Positions 1-4,945 of a stretch of 5,496 nucleotides of DNA are shown here, piece after piece; position 1 is the first letter of the stretch, and the number at the start of each line of letters is the position of its first letter. The position numbers and the translations under genes are program-made. Origin of the DNA: Propionibacteriaceae bacterium. Lineage in GTDB: Bacteria; Actinomycetota; Actinomycetes; Propionibacteriales; Propionibacteriaceae. The notes under the pieces were generated by a model. The model worked only from the letters and a program-made list of their open reading frames with translations, searched no databases and was not told the DNA's origin. The stretch is taken from NCBI GenBank assembly GCA_003158895.1, contig PMLO01000176.1:1-5496 (forward strand). The letters are read 5' to 3'.

Positions 1-62
1 TGCGCTGACCCCTTGAATCCGCCGCCCTGAAACGCGATCTAGACAGCGAAAACCCGGATTTC

Positions 63-1034
63 CTAGACGACCAGTACCGCCTTGCCGCTCGCGGTGCCGG
101 ACTCGAGCCACTCGTGAGCCGAACGTACGTCGTTGAGCGCGAAGCGCTTCTCGGCCGGGAGCGTGATCCGGCCCGACTCGTACATCGGCCACACGTCACG
201 CGCCACCATCGCGACGACCTCAGCCTTGCGCTCGAGCGGGCTGAACCGGAGCGATGTCGCGGTGACAAGGGCATTCTTCGTGAGGAGCGCGTTGAGGTCG
301 AGGGTCCCCTTGCGGCCGCCCTGCATCCCGATGACGATGAGGCGGCCGTTGCGGGCCAGCGACGCGACGTTGGCCTCGAGGTACTTGGCGCCCATCACGT
401 CGAGAAGGACATCGACACCGCGTCCGTCCGTCGCCTCCTTGACCGCCGCCGACCAGTCGTCGTGGTAGTCGATCGCCACGGATGCGCCCAGCGCCCGGCA
501 CTGCTCGAGCTTCTCGGCCGTACCCGCCGTGGTGAGTACGCGACCACCGCGCGCCGCCACGTACTGGATGGCGAACGCGCCGATCCCGCCCGTACCGCCA
601 TGGACGAGGAAGGTCTCGCCATCGACGTAGCCGACGCGGTCCAGGTTCGACACCACCGTTGCGGCGACCTCGAGGAGGCCGGCCGAGGTGACCAGGTCCA
701 CGCCTCGCGGAGGACGACAGCACTGTCCCGCCGGTACGACGGCGAGCTCGGCGTATCCCCCTCCTGCCAGCAACGCGACGACCTGGTCGTCCACCTCCCA
801 GTCGGTGACACCCTCGCCCAGGGCCTCGACCCGTCCGGACACCTCGAGCCCGATGACGTCCGAGATCCCCTGGGGCGGCGGATAGAACCCTTGCCGCTGG
901 AGGAGATCTGCCCGGTTGACCCCCGCGGCCACCACTCGTACGAGCAGCTCACCCGGCCCTGCCACAGGGTCCGGGACCTCGGCGATCGTGAGCTGTTCGG
1001 GCCCACCTGGTTCGGTGACGACAACGGCGCGCAT
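63..1034 (-). CDS. NAD(P)H:quinone oxidoreductase, PIG3/zeta-crystallin type (MDR superfamily)
   Basis: This is a soluble medium-chain dehydrogenase/reductase predicted to reduce quinones or related carbonyl compounds with NADPH. The protein has 323 residues from the ATG at 1034, a normal length for the family. The N-terminal GroES-like domain carries the PIG3 signature GVNRADLLQRQGFYPPP (residues 39-54 region), followed by GLEVSGRV near 62-69. The Rossmann domain has the nucleotide-binding turn VHGGTGGIG at about 144-152, then AIQ. The cysteine cluster of a structural zinc site is absent, as expected for zinc-free quinone reductases. A GTG two codons upstream (1040) is an alternative start. 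Neither start has a clear Shine-Dalgarno sequence, so the mRNA may be leaderless or weakly translated. The gene is divergent from tRNA-Ser(UGA), with no operon partner visible. The family is secure; the exact substrate is not, and crotonyl-CoA reductase-like relatives share the fold. Confidence 0.9.
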   Translation of the reverse strand: MRAVVVTEPGGPEQLTIAEVPDPVAGPGELLVRVVAAGVNRADLLQRQGFYPPPQGISDVIGLEVSGRVEALGEGVTDWEVDDQVVALLAGGGYAELAVVPAGQCCRPPRGVDLVTSAGLLEVAATVVSNLDRVGYVDGETFLVHGGTGGIGAFAIQYVAARGGRVLTTAGTAEKLEQCRALGASVAIDYHDDWSAAVKEATDGRGVDVLLDVMGAKYLEANVASLARNGRLIVIGMQGGRKGTLDLNALLTKNALVTATSLRFSPLERKAEVVAMVARDVWPMYESGRITLPAEKRFALNDVRSAHEWLESGTASGKAVLVV

Positions 1035-1084
1035 AGCCACAGACTGTCACAGCGAACCGAGGATGCTTGCCCCGCTCGGACCAC

Positions 1085-1090
1085 TAGGAT
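1085..1090 (+). promoter_or_regulatory. Possible -10 element for tRNA-Ser(UGA)
   Basis: TAGGAT fits the actinobacterial TANNNT -10 pattern. It would place transcription start near 1097, about 20 bases before the tRNA. No good -35 hexamer sits 16-18 bases upstream; a TTGCCC at 1067-1072 is too close. The call is therefore weak and rests on position plus the -10 match. Confidence 0.3.
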
Positions 1091-1117
1091 TGGCGGAACC
1101 GGCGGGGGACGCCGGCT

Positions 1118-1202
1118 GGCGAGGTCGCATAGTGGTCTAGTGCAGCCGCCTTGAAAGCGGCCAGGCGGAAACGTCTCGTGGGTTCAAATCCCACCCTCGC
1201 CG
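1118..1202 (+). tRNA. tRNA-Ser(UGA)
   Basis: This is an 85-nt class II tRNA folded by eye. The acceptor stem GGCGAGG (1118-1124) pairs fully with CCTCGCC (1195-1201), and the discriminator is G1202. The D stem GCA/TGC encloses AGTGGTCTAG. The anticodon stem GCCGC/GCGGC (1145-1149, 1157-1161) holds the loop CTTGAAA, giving anticodon TGA at 1152-1154. A long variable arm, AGGCG/CGTCT around a GAAA loop (1163-1176), is diagnostic of tRNA-Ser. The T arm is GTGGG-TTCAAAT-CCCAC (1178-1194). The CCA end is not encoded (the next bases are CGC), unlike the other two tRNAs here. The tRNA reads UCA and probably other UCN serine codons. A protein gene starts only 19 bases downstream. Confidence 0.97.
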
Positions 1203-1221
1203 CGCTTGGGGGAGGGGATTG

Positions 1222-1656
1222 ATGACGACCCACGTGTTGCGGCCCGTGCCGCCGACGCGTTCGTACCTTGTCGCTGCCATCCTCGCGACGATTGGCGCCG
1301 CCATGGTCCTCAGCTCCGGCCTCGGCAAGAATCTGTGGCTCCTCGTGTTCGGCTCGCTCGTCCTCGCCGACGGTCTGGTACTGGTCCTCATGACGACGAT
1401 CAGCTCGCACCGTGCGAGGGTGGCGGTCGACCTCGACGAGTCCGGCTACGTCATCCACAGCCGTGGGGGAGACGTGCATGGCACCTGGGATCAGGTCACA
1501 CGCGTCACCCGCTCCGCCGACGGCACCCAGCTCGTGTTCCATCAGGGCGAGGAACGCCGCCTTGTCCTGATTGGCCGCGACGTCACATCACTCGAGAGCG
1601 ACGTGGCCCGCTACCTCGACAAGAATCGCGGGTACGGGGGAGCGCTCGAGCAGTAG
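1222..1656 (+). CDS. Small two-helix membrane protein with C-terminal cytosolic beta-rich domain
   Basis: I do not recognise a named family. The 144-residue product begins with a short basic-polar N-terminus. Two hydrophobic segments follow at about 14-32 (YLVAAILATIGAAMVL) and 37-59 (LWLLVFGSLVLADGLVLVLM). A soluble tail of about 80 residues alternates hydrophobic and charged positions (VAVDLDESGYVIHS, GTWDQVTRVTRS, TQLVFHQGEERRLVLIG). This is a PH-like pattern seen on many small actinobacterial membrane proteins, but the assignment to that fold is inference. The ATG at 1222 is preferred over the adjacent TTG at 1219 because GGAGG at 1211-1215 lies 6 bases before it. The ribosome site falls just past the end of tRNA-Ser(UGA) at 1202, so the two may share a transcript. 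The stop is 16 bases from the stop of the convergent membrane gene. Confidence 0.8.
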   Translation: MTTHVLRPVPPTRSYLVAAILATIGAAMVLSSGLGKNLWLLVFGSLVLADGLVLVLMTTISSHRARVAVDLDESGYVIHSRGGDVHGTWDQVTRVTRSADGTQLVFHQGEERRLVLIGRDVTSLESDVARYLDKNRGYGGALEQ

Positions 1657-1672
1657 CCGGCGCGCGAGTCGG

Positions 1673-2140
1673 TCAGTGGACGATGCCGGCCTGGCTCAGG
1701 CTGTAGCCGGCACCCACCGCGAGGGGCAGACAGGCGACGAAGCTCATCACGAGCACCACCACACCACCGACGATCCGCTGCCCCGGGGTGACCAGCTGAG
1801 GGCGAAGCGCGAGGTACGTGGACAGAATGATCCCGATGATGAGGATCCCGAGCATCCCGCACAGGATCGCGATGCCGAGAAGCGTGATGGGGCTGGTCAA
1901 GAGCTTCGCGGCGAACGTCCGCTGGTACGCGAGGTAGCCCACGCCGCCGACGATCACCAAGAAGAAGATCAGCGTCGTGATCCCCTCGCCCCACCGCTTC
2001 GCCTTCAGGAACCCGAGGCCAGGGACGATCGTTCCGGCGATCGTCCAGCCGAGCGCGCCCGGGAACGACGTGATGTCGTCCTCGACGGGGGCAGCAGCGG
2101 CGGCGCGGCGAGCCTCTGCAGGCCGGTACGGCTCCGTCAT
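1673..2140 (-). CDS. Four-helix membrane protein resembling the N-terminal anchor of LCP (LytR-CpsA-Psr) proteins
   Basis: The 155-residue product has a polar, alanine-rich N-terminus and four predicted membrane segments at about 27-45, 53-72, 84-108 and 122-145. Visible motifs are TIVPGLGFLKAKRWGEG at the end of helix 1, then a basic loop ALRPQLVTPGQR before helix 4. From memory, this layout (a PGLG turn followed by a basic residue, later an RxxLxxGQR loop before the last helix) matches the membrane domain preceding the catalytic domain in many actinobacterial LCP cell-wall ligases. Here the protein ends about ten residues after the last helix with no LCP domain. It could be a stand-alone relative, a truncated relic, or an unrelated small membrane protein. 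ATG 2140 is preferred over GTG 2146, because GGAGG (complement of 2146-2150) sits 5 bases upstream of the ATG and overlaps the GTG. The gene converges with the other small membrane gene. Confidence 0.8.
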   Translation of the reverse strand: MTEPYRPAEARRAAAAAPVEDDITSFPGALGWTIAGTIVPGLGFLKAKRWGEGITTLIFFLVIVGGVGYLAYQRTFAAKLLTSPITLLGIAILCGMLGILIIGIILSTYLALRPQLVTPGQRIVGGVVVLVMSFVACLPLAVGAGYSLSQAGIVH

Positions 2141-2167
2141 GCTCACCTCCCTGGGGAACTGTCCGTC

Positions 2168-2197
2168 ATCGTAACGGGCTGAGATGTGGCGGTGGCA
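2168..2197 (-). promoter_or_regulatory. Possible promoter of the four-helix membrane gene
   Basis: On the minus strand, TACGAT (complement of 2168-2173) fits the TANNNT -10 pattern. An 18-base spacer separates it from a poor -35, TGCCAC (complement of 2192-2197). Start of transcription would be near 2161, giving a leader of about 20 bases that contains the Shine-Dalgarno sequence. Position is good but the -35 is weak. Confidence 0.3.
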
Positions 2198-2223
2198 GTC
2201 GCCCGGGATTAGCTCTCACCCAG

Positions 2224-2253
2224 TTGGTGAGGCGTGCCGGGGACCGGTAGCAT
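2224..2253 (+). promoter_or_regulatory. Promoter of tRNA-Ser(GCU)
   Basis: TTGGTG at 2224-2229 and TAGCAT at 2248-2253 are separated by 18 bases, a good spacing for a housekeeping sigma factor. Transcription would start near 2260, only about 7 bases before the tRNA. This short leader is typical of single tRNA genes. Confidence 0.55.
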
Positions 2254-2266
2254 TCCCACGGCAAAA

Positions 2267-2360
2267 GGAGGCGTCGCCTAGTACGGTCTATGGCGCCCGC
2301 CTGCTAAGCGGGTTTGGGACACAAATCCCATCGCGAGTTCAAATCTCGCCGCCTCCGCCA
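2267..2360 (+). tRNA. tRNA-Ser(GCU)
   Basis: This is a class II tRNA of 94 nt including the encoded CCA. The acceptor stem GGAGGCG (2267-2273) pairs fully with CGCCTCC (2350-2356); the discriminator is G2357 and CCA is 2358-2360. The D arm is GCC-TAGTACGGTCTAT-GGC. The anticodon stem CCCGC/GCGGG (2296-2300, 2308-2312) holds the loop CTGCTAA, giving anticodon GCT at 2303-2305, which reads serine AGC/AGU. The long variable arm contains TGGGA/TCCCA, as expected for tRNA-Ser. The T arm is GCGAG-TTCAAAT-CTCGC. A promoter precedes it and a strong hairpin follows within 2 bases, so it is probably a monocistronic unit. Confidence 0.97.
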
Positions 2361-2361
2361 C

Positions 2362-2397
2362 GACACTGGCCCCGACTTTCGAGTCGGGGCCAGTGTC
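2362..2397 (+). terminator. Terminator hairpin after tRNA-Ser(GCU)
   Basis: A perfect 16-bp inverted repeat (2362-2377 against 2382-2397) is closed by a TTCG tetraloop, which is exceptionally stable in RNA. It starts 2 bases after the tRNA CCA. The following bases, TTCTCT, are pyrimidine-rich but not a true T tract, which is common for actinobacterial terminators. The stem is symmetrical, so it could also stop pckG transcription arriving from the right. Confidence 0.85.
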
Positions 2398-2406
2398 TTC
2401 TCTGCG

Positions 2407-2489
2407 ACAGACGAACGTACCTAACGAAGGTTGCTGGCCGATGCCCCCGCGCGGGGCGTCCTGCGCAGGCGCGTTAGGTACGTTCCTGT
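2407..2489. repeat. Long inverted repeat with nested palindromes (cruciform-like)
   Basis: GAACGTACCTAACG (2413-2426) is a perfect inverted match to 2472-2485. Four further outer base pairs (ACAG 2407-2410 with CTGT 2486-2489) form after a two-base bulge, making 18 pairs in all. The 45-base interior has its own hairpin (2440-2447 with 2453-2460, one G-T pair) and the palindrome CCTGCGCAGG (2460-2469). The element lies in the gene-free gap between the convergent tRNA-Ser(GCU) and pckG. It may serve as part of the pckG 3' end or a bidirectional terminator, or it may be a small repeat element. No coding potential was found in it. Confidence 0.75.
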
Positions 2490-2538
2490 GTTCGGTACTG
2501 CAGCGCGGAGCCCCCCGGGCCGAACGCCGAGGGGTTCG
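2490..2538. repeat. Overlapping, mutually exclusive hairpins in the pckG 3' region
   Basis: CCGAAC at 2520-2525 can pair with GTTCGG at 2490-2495 (24-base loop containing CTGCAG and a run of six C). Alternatively CGAAC at 2521-2525 can pair with GTTCG at 2534-2538 (8-base loop). The pairings share the same bases, so only one can form at a time. The shorter hairpin begins 12 bases downstream of the pckG stop codon and may belong to its transcription end. No T tract follows, so the terminator role is a guess. Confidence 0.4.
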
Positions 2539-2549
2539 CAGGTGGTGGA

Positions 2550-4385
2550 TCAGCCCTTGTGGGCTTCGATTCGGGCATGGAGCTTGTCGAGCTCGGCGTA
2601 CAGCTCGGCTGGTGCGTGCTCGCCGAACTGCGCGAAGTACTCGGCCGTGACGTCAGCCTCCGCCGACCATGCGTCATTGTCGAACGCGAACAGTTTCGCG
2701 ACCTGGTCGGCGCTCAGGTCGAGGCCCTCGAGGTTGAGGTCCTCGACAGCCGGGATACGGCCGCTGATCGCGTCGATCGCGGCGACTTCGCCGTTGACGC
2801 GCCGCAGCGCCCACTCGATCGGGCGGGAGTTCTCGCCGAAGCCGGGCCACAGGTACGAGCCGTCGGTGTCTTTGCGGAACCAGTTGACCTGGAAGATGCG
2901 CGGAGCCTTGTCCCCGAGTGTCTTGCCGACCTCGAGCCAGTGGGCCCAGTAGTCGGCCATGTTGTAGCCGCAGAACGGCAGCATCGCGAACGGGTCGCGG
3001 CGCAGCGCGCCGACGGTGCCCTCAGCGGCAGCCGTCTGCTCCGACGCGACGGTGGCGCCGACGAAGACGCCGTGCTCCCAGTCGTACGACTCGCTGATGA
3101 GCGGGATGTTCGTCGCGCGGCGTCCGCCGAAGAGGATGACGTCGATCGGGACGCCAGCCGGGTTCTCCCAGTCATCGGCGATGGATGATGCCTGGTCGGC
3201 GCGGACCGTGAAGCGGCTGTTCGGGTGGGCGGCGGGGGTTGGTGACCCGGGGGTCCAGTCCTTGCCGGTCCAGTCGATGAGGTGCGCGGGTGTCTCGTCG
3301 GTCATGCCCTCCCACCACACATCGCCGTCGTCGGTGAGCGCGACGTTGGTGAAGATCGTGTCGTGGTCGAGCGCCAGGAGTGCGGTCGGGTTCGTCTTGA
3401 GTGACGTGAACGGGGCGACGCCGAAGAAGCCGGCTTCGGGGTTGATCGCGTACAGGCGACCGTCCGGTCCGGGGCGCATCCACGCGATGTCGTCGCCGAC
3501 GGTCTCGACCCTCCAGCCGGGGATCGTCGGGCGCAGCATGGCGAGGTTGGTCTTGCCACACGCGCTCGGGAACGCGGCGGTGAGGTGGTAGACGCGGCCG
3601 TCAGGTCCGGTGATCTTGAGCACAAGCATGTGCTCGGCGAGCCAGCCCTCGTCGCGGGCGAGCACCGAGGCGATCCGCAGCGCGTAGCACTTCTTGCCGA
3701 GCAGGGCGTTGCCGCCGTACCCCGATCCGTACGACCAGATCTCTCGGGTCTCGGGGAAGTGGGTGATGTACTTGTCGTCGCTGCACGGCCAGGCGAGGTC
3801 GTCGCGGGTGGTGCCGTCGGCGTCGACCAGGGGGTAACCGACCGAGTGCACCGCGGGGACCCAGTCGCCTGTCTCGGCGATGAGCTTCAGCGCCGGCGTG
3901 CCCATCCGGGTCATGATCCGCATGTTGACGACCACGTACGGGGAGTCGGTGATCTCGACGCCGAGGCGGGAGATGTCGCCGCCGAGGGGGCCCATGGAGA
4001 ACGGGATCACGAACATGGTGCGGCCGCTCATCGAGCCCGCGAACACCCCCTTGAGGGTCTCGCGCATCTCGGCCGGCGACGCCCAGTTGTTCGTCGGACC
4101 GGCGTCGTCGGGGTGTTCGGAGCAGATGAACGTACGGGACTCGACGCGGGCGACGTCGGACGGTGCCGAACGTGCGAGGTAGCAGCCGGGGCGCTTCTCG
4201 GGATTCAGCTTGGTGAAGGTGCCTGAGGCAACCATCTCGGCATAGAGGCGGTCGCGCTCCTCAAGCGACCCGTCGCACCAGTGGACCTGGTCCGGCAGGG
4301 TCAGCTCGGCGACCTTCTCGACCCATGCAACGAGGTCGGCCGGAGCCTCAGCGGGGGCATTGAATGTGATCAGGTGGGTGGTCAT
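2550..4385 (-). CDS. pckG: Phosphoenolpyruvate carboxykinase (GTP)
   Basis: This cytosolic enzyme converts oxaloacetate and GTP to PEP, GDP and CO2 (EC 4.1.1.32), the entry step of gluconeogenesis and part of the PEP-pyruvate-oxaloacetate node. The 611-residue protein is full length for the family. Visible motifs are DVARVESRT (77-85), SGYGG (221-225), GKKCYALR (230-237; Lys232 as a metal ligand), His252 in AEHM, and the P-loop FPSACGKTNLAM (272-283; Lys278, Cys276). GDDIAWM follows (297-303; Asp299), then NSR (389-391; Arg391) and the guanine pocket NWFRKD...LWPGFGEN (501-519). All key catalytic positions are present. Odd points are Phe326 where the family normally has Gly (GVAPGTS reads GVAPFTS), and Tyr511 where vertebrate enzymes have Phe. 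ATG 4385 is supported by GGAGG (complement of 4391-4395) 5 bases upstream. The gene stands alone, divergent from tRNA-Arg. Confidence 0.98.
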   Translation of the reverse strand: MTTHLITFNAPAEAPADLVAWVEKVAELTLPDQVHWCDGSLEERDRLYAEMVASGTFTKLNPEKRPGCYLARSAPSDVARVESRTFICSEHPDDAGPTNNWASPAEMRETLKGVFAGSMSGRTMFVIPFSMGPLGGDISRLGVEITDSPYVVVNMRIMTRMGTPALKLIAETGDWVPAVHSVGYPLVDADGTTRDDLAWPCSDDKYITHFPETREIWSYGSGYGGNALLGKKCYALRIASVLARDEGWLAEHMLVLKITGPDGRVYHLTAAFPSACGKTNLAMLRPTIPGWRVETVGDDIAWMRPGPDGRLYAINPEAGFFGVAPFTSLKTNPTALLALDHDTIFTNVALTDDGDVWWEGMTDETPAHLIDWTGKDWTPGSPTPAAHPNSRFTVRADQASSIADDWENPAGVPIDVILFGGRRATNIPLISESYDWEHGVFVGATVASEQTAAAEGTVGALRRDPFAMLPFCGYNMADYWAHWLEVGKTLGDKAPRIFQVNWFRKDTDGSYLWPGFGENSRPIEWALRRVNGEVAAIDAISGRIPAVEDLNLEGLDLSADQVAKLFAFDNDAWSAEADVTAEYFAQFGEHAPAELYAELDKLHARIEAHKG

Positions 4386-4489
4386 CTGGTCCTCCGGATT
4401 TCCTCGGCGAGAGGGACAGCAGAAGCGTAAACCCGACGATGGTGTGCTCTTGACGGGGACGTGTCGATAAGGCTATGCGTGCTGGCAAG

Positions 4490-4503
4490 GGCAAACGCTT
4501 GCC
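4490..4503. promoter_or_regulatory. LacI-family-operator-like palindrome upstream of pckG
   Basis: GGCAAACGCTTGCC is a 14-base palindrome centred on CG with one mismatched pair. This is the layout of operators bound by LacI/GalR-family regulators (AA-x-CG-x-TT core). It lies about 105 bases before the pckG start, in the region shared with tRNA-Arg(ACG). A partly overlapping pairing, GGCAAG 4484-4489 with CTTGCC 4498-4503, is also possible. Weak -10 candidates for pckG occur on the minus strand (TAGCCT, complement of 4471-4476; TACGCT, complement of 4427-4432), but none has a good -35. A regulatory role is inference only. Confidence 0.3.
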
Positions 4504-4513
4504 GTCGATCGGT

Positions 4514-4544
4514 TTGCACGCTCCCCACAGCGGTGGGCTAGACT
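4514..4544 (+). promoter_or_regulatory. Promoter of tRNA-Arg(ACG)
   Basis: TAGACT at 4539-4544 is a typical actinobacterial stable-RNA -10 element, and TTGCAC at 4514-4519 is a plausible -35. The 19-base spacer is slightly long. Start of transcription would be near 4551, about 12 bases before the tRNA. Confidence 0.5.
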
Positions 4545-4562
4545 CAAGGGCCGATTCACCAA

Positions 4563-4638
4563 GCGCCCGTGGCTCAACGGATAGAGCACCTGACTACGGA
4601 TCAGGAGGTTGGGGGTTCAAGTCCCTCCGGGCGCGCCA
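4563..4638 (+). tRNA. tRNA-Arg(ACG)
   Basis: This is a class I tRNA of 76 nt including CCA. The acceptor stem GCGCCCG (4563-4569) pairs with CGGGCGC (4628-4634); the discriminator is G4635 and CCA is 4636-4638. The D arm is GCTC-AACGGATA-GAGC. The anticodon stem CCTGA/TCAGG (4589-4593, 4601-4605) holds the loop CTACGGA, giving anticodon ACG at 4596-4598. A34 is normally deaminated to inosine by TadA, so the tRNA reads CGU, CGC and CGA. The variable loop is AGGTT. The T arm is GGGGG-TTCAAGT-CCCTC with one G-U pair. No strong terminator hairpin is visible immediately downstream. Confidence 0.97.
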
Positions 4639-4945
4639 GATCGATCGATTTGTGTCAATTCCCCTTGTCAACGGATCTTTACGTTTGGCTTTGGGGCCGC
4701 GGACAGGTGGCCCGGTCGATCAGACCTCGCGATGCTGGCTCTTCGATCGCCGCTTCGCTTCGTGCGACAAGATCGTAGTCCGGCCGATTGACACCCCTCG
4801 CCTGATGGCCGTGTCCCCTGCCGGTCTAGGAGCATGCAGGGTGTTACCAAATCGTTAGACGTCAAGATACTTTGAAACGGTGCAGTGTTCTTCGGCCGAC
4901 GGGCCAACCGTTCCCGGGACCCGACCGAGTTGGTGGGGCTGCGTT
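4639..4945. other. Gene-free interval between tRNA-Arg and the carboxylesterase
   Basis: About 307 bases contain no convincing gene on either strand. Contents that can be seen are a GATCGATCGAT palindrome directly after the tRNA and small GC-rich hairpins, GGGCC/GGCCC (4694-4698, 4709-4713) and GGTC/GACC (4714-4717, 4723-4726). There is also a comparatively AT-rich patch at about 4840-4877. The flanking genes converge here, so the hairpins might serve as weak terminators, but none is followed by a T tract. No second copy of the tRNA 3' end is seen, so there is no evidence of an integrated element. Confidence 0.5.

Noticed and set aside
50..61. Near-palindrome AAACCCGGATTT downstream of the quinone oxidoreductase
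   Set aside because: It has no loop of useful size and no T tract, and it abuts the stop codon; too short to call as a terminator.
114..1154. Plus-strand open frame of 346 codons antisense to the quinone oxidoreductase
   Set aside because: It is arginine- and histidine-rich low-complexity translation with no domain, runs through the oxidoreductase and into the tRNA gene, and is typical of antisense frames in high-GC DNA.
1084..1542. Minus-strand open frame of about 152 codons that includes the sequence VGFEPTRRFRLAAF
   Set aside because: This is the antisense translation of tRNA-Ser(UGA) and of the membrane-protein gene at 1222-1656. The GFEPTRRFRL string is a well-known false protein signature from tRNA-Ser complements.
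2559..4226. Long plus-strand open frames (2559-3188, 3585-4226) antisense to pckG
   Set aside because: They lie wholly opposite a fully convincing pckG, have no ribosome site or recognisable motif, and have the composition of frame shadows.
4653..4671. Two TTGACA hexamers on the minus strand, 13 bases apart, just after tRNA-Arg
   Set aside because: The expected -10 position reads TCGATC, and transcription would run antisense into the tRNA with no gene to serve. Probably chance.
4788..4793. Perfect TTGACA -35 hexamer on the plus strand in the gene-free interval
   Set aside because: No -10-like element lies 15-19 bases downstream (the position reads GTGTCC), and no plus-strand gene follows.
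4834..4875. Tiny 13-codon frame starting ATG CAG GGT after an AGGAG
   Set aside because: The AGGAG is only one base before the ATG, too close for a ribosome site, and nothing downstream on the plus strand would need a leader peptide.
4563..4945. tRNA-Arg(ACG) 3' end as an integration (att) site
   Set aside because: tRNA genes are common targets, but the window shows no integrase, no duplicated tRNA 3' end and no mobile genes. The neighbouring genes look like core metabolism.
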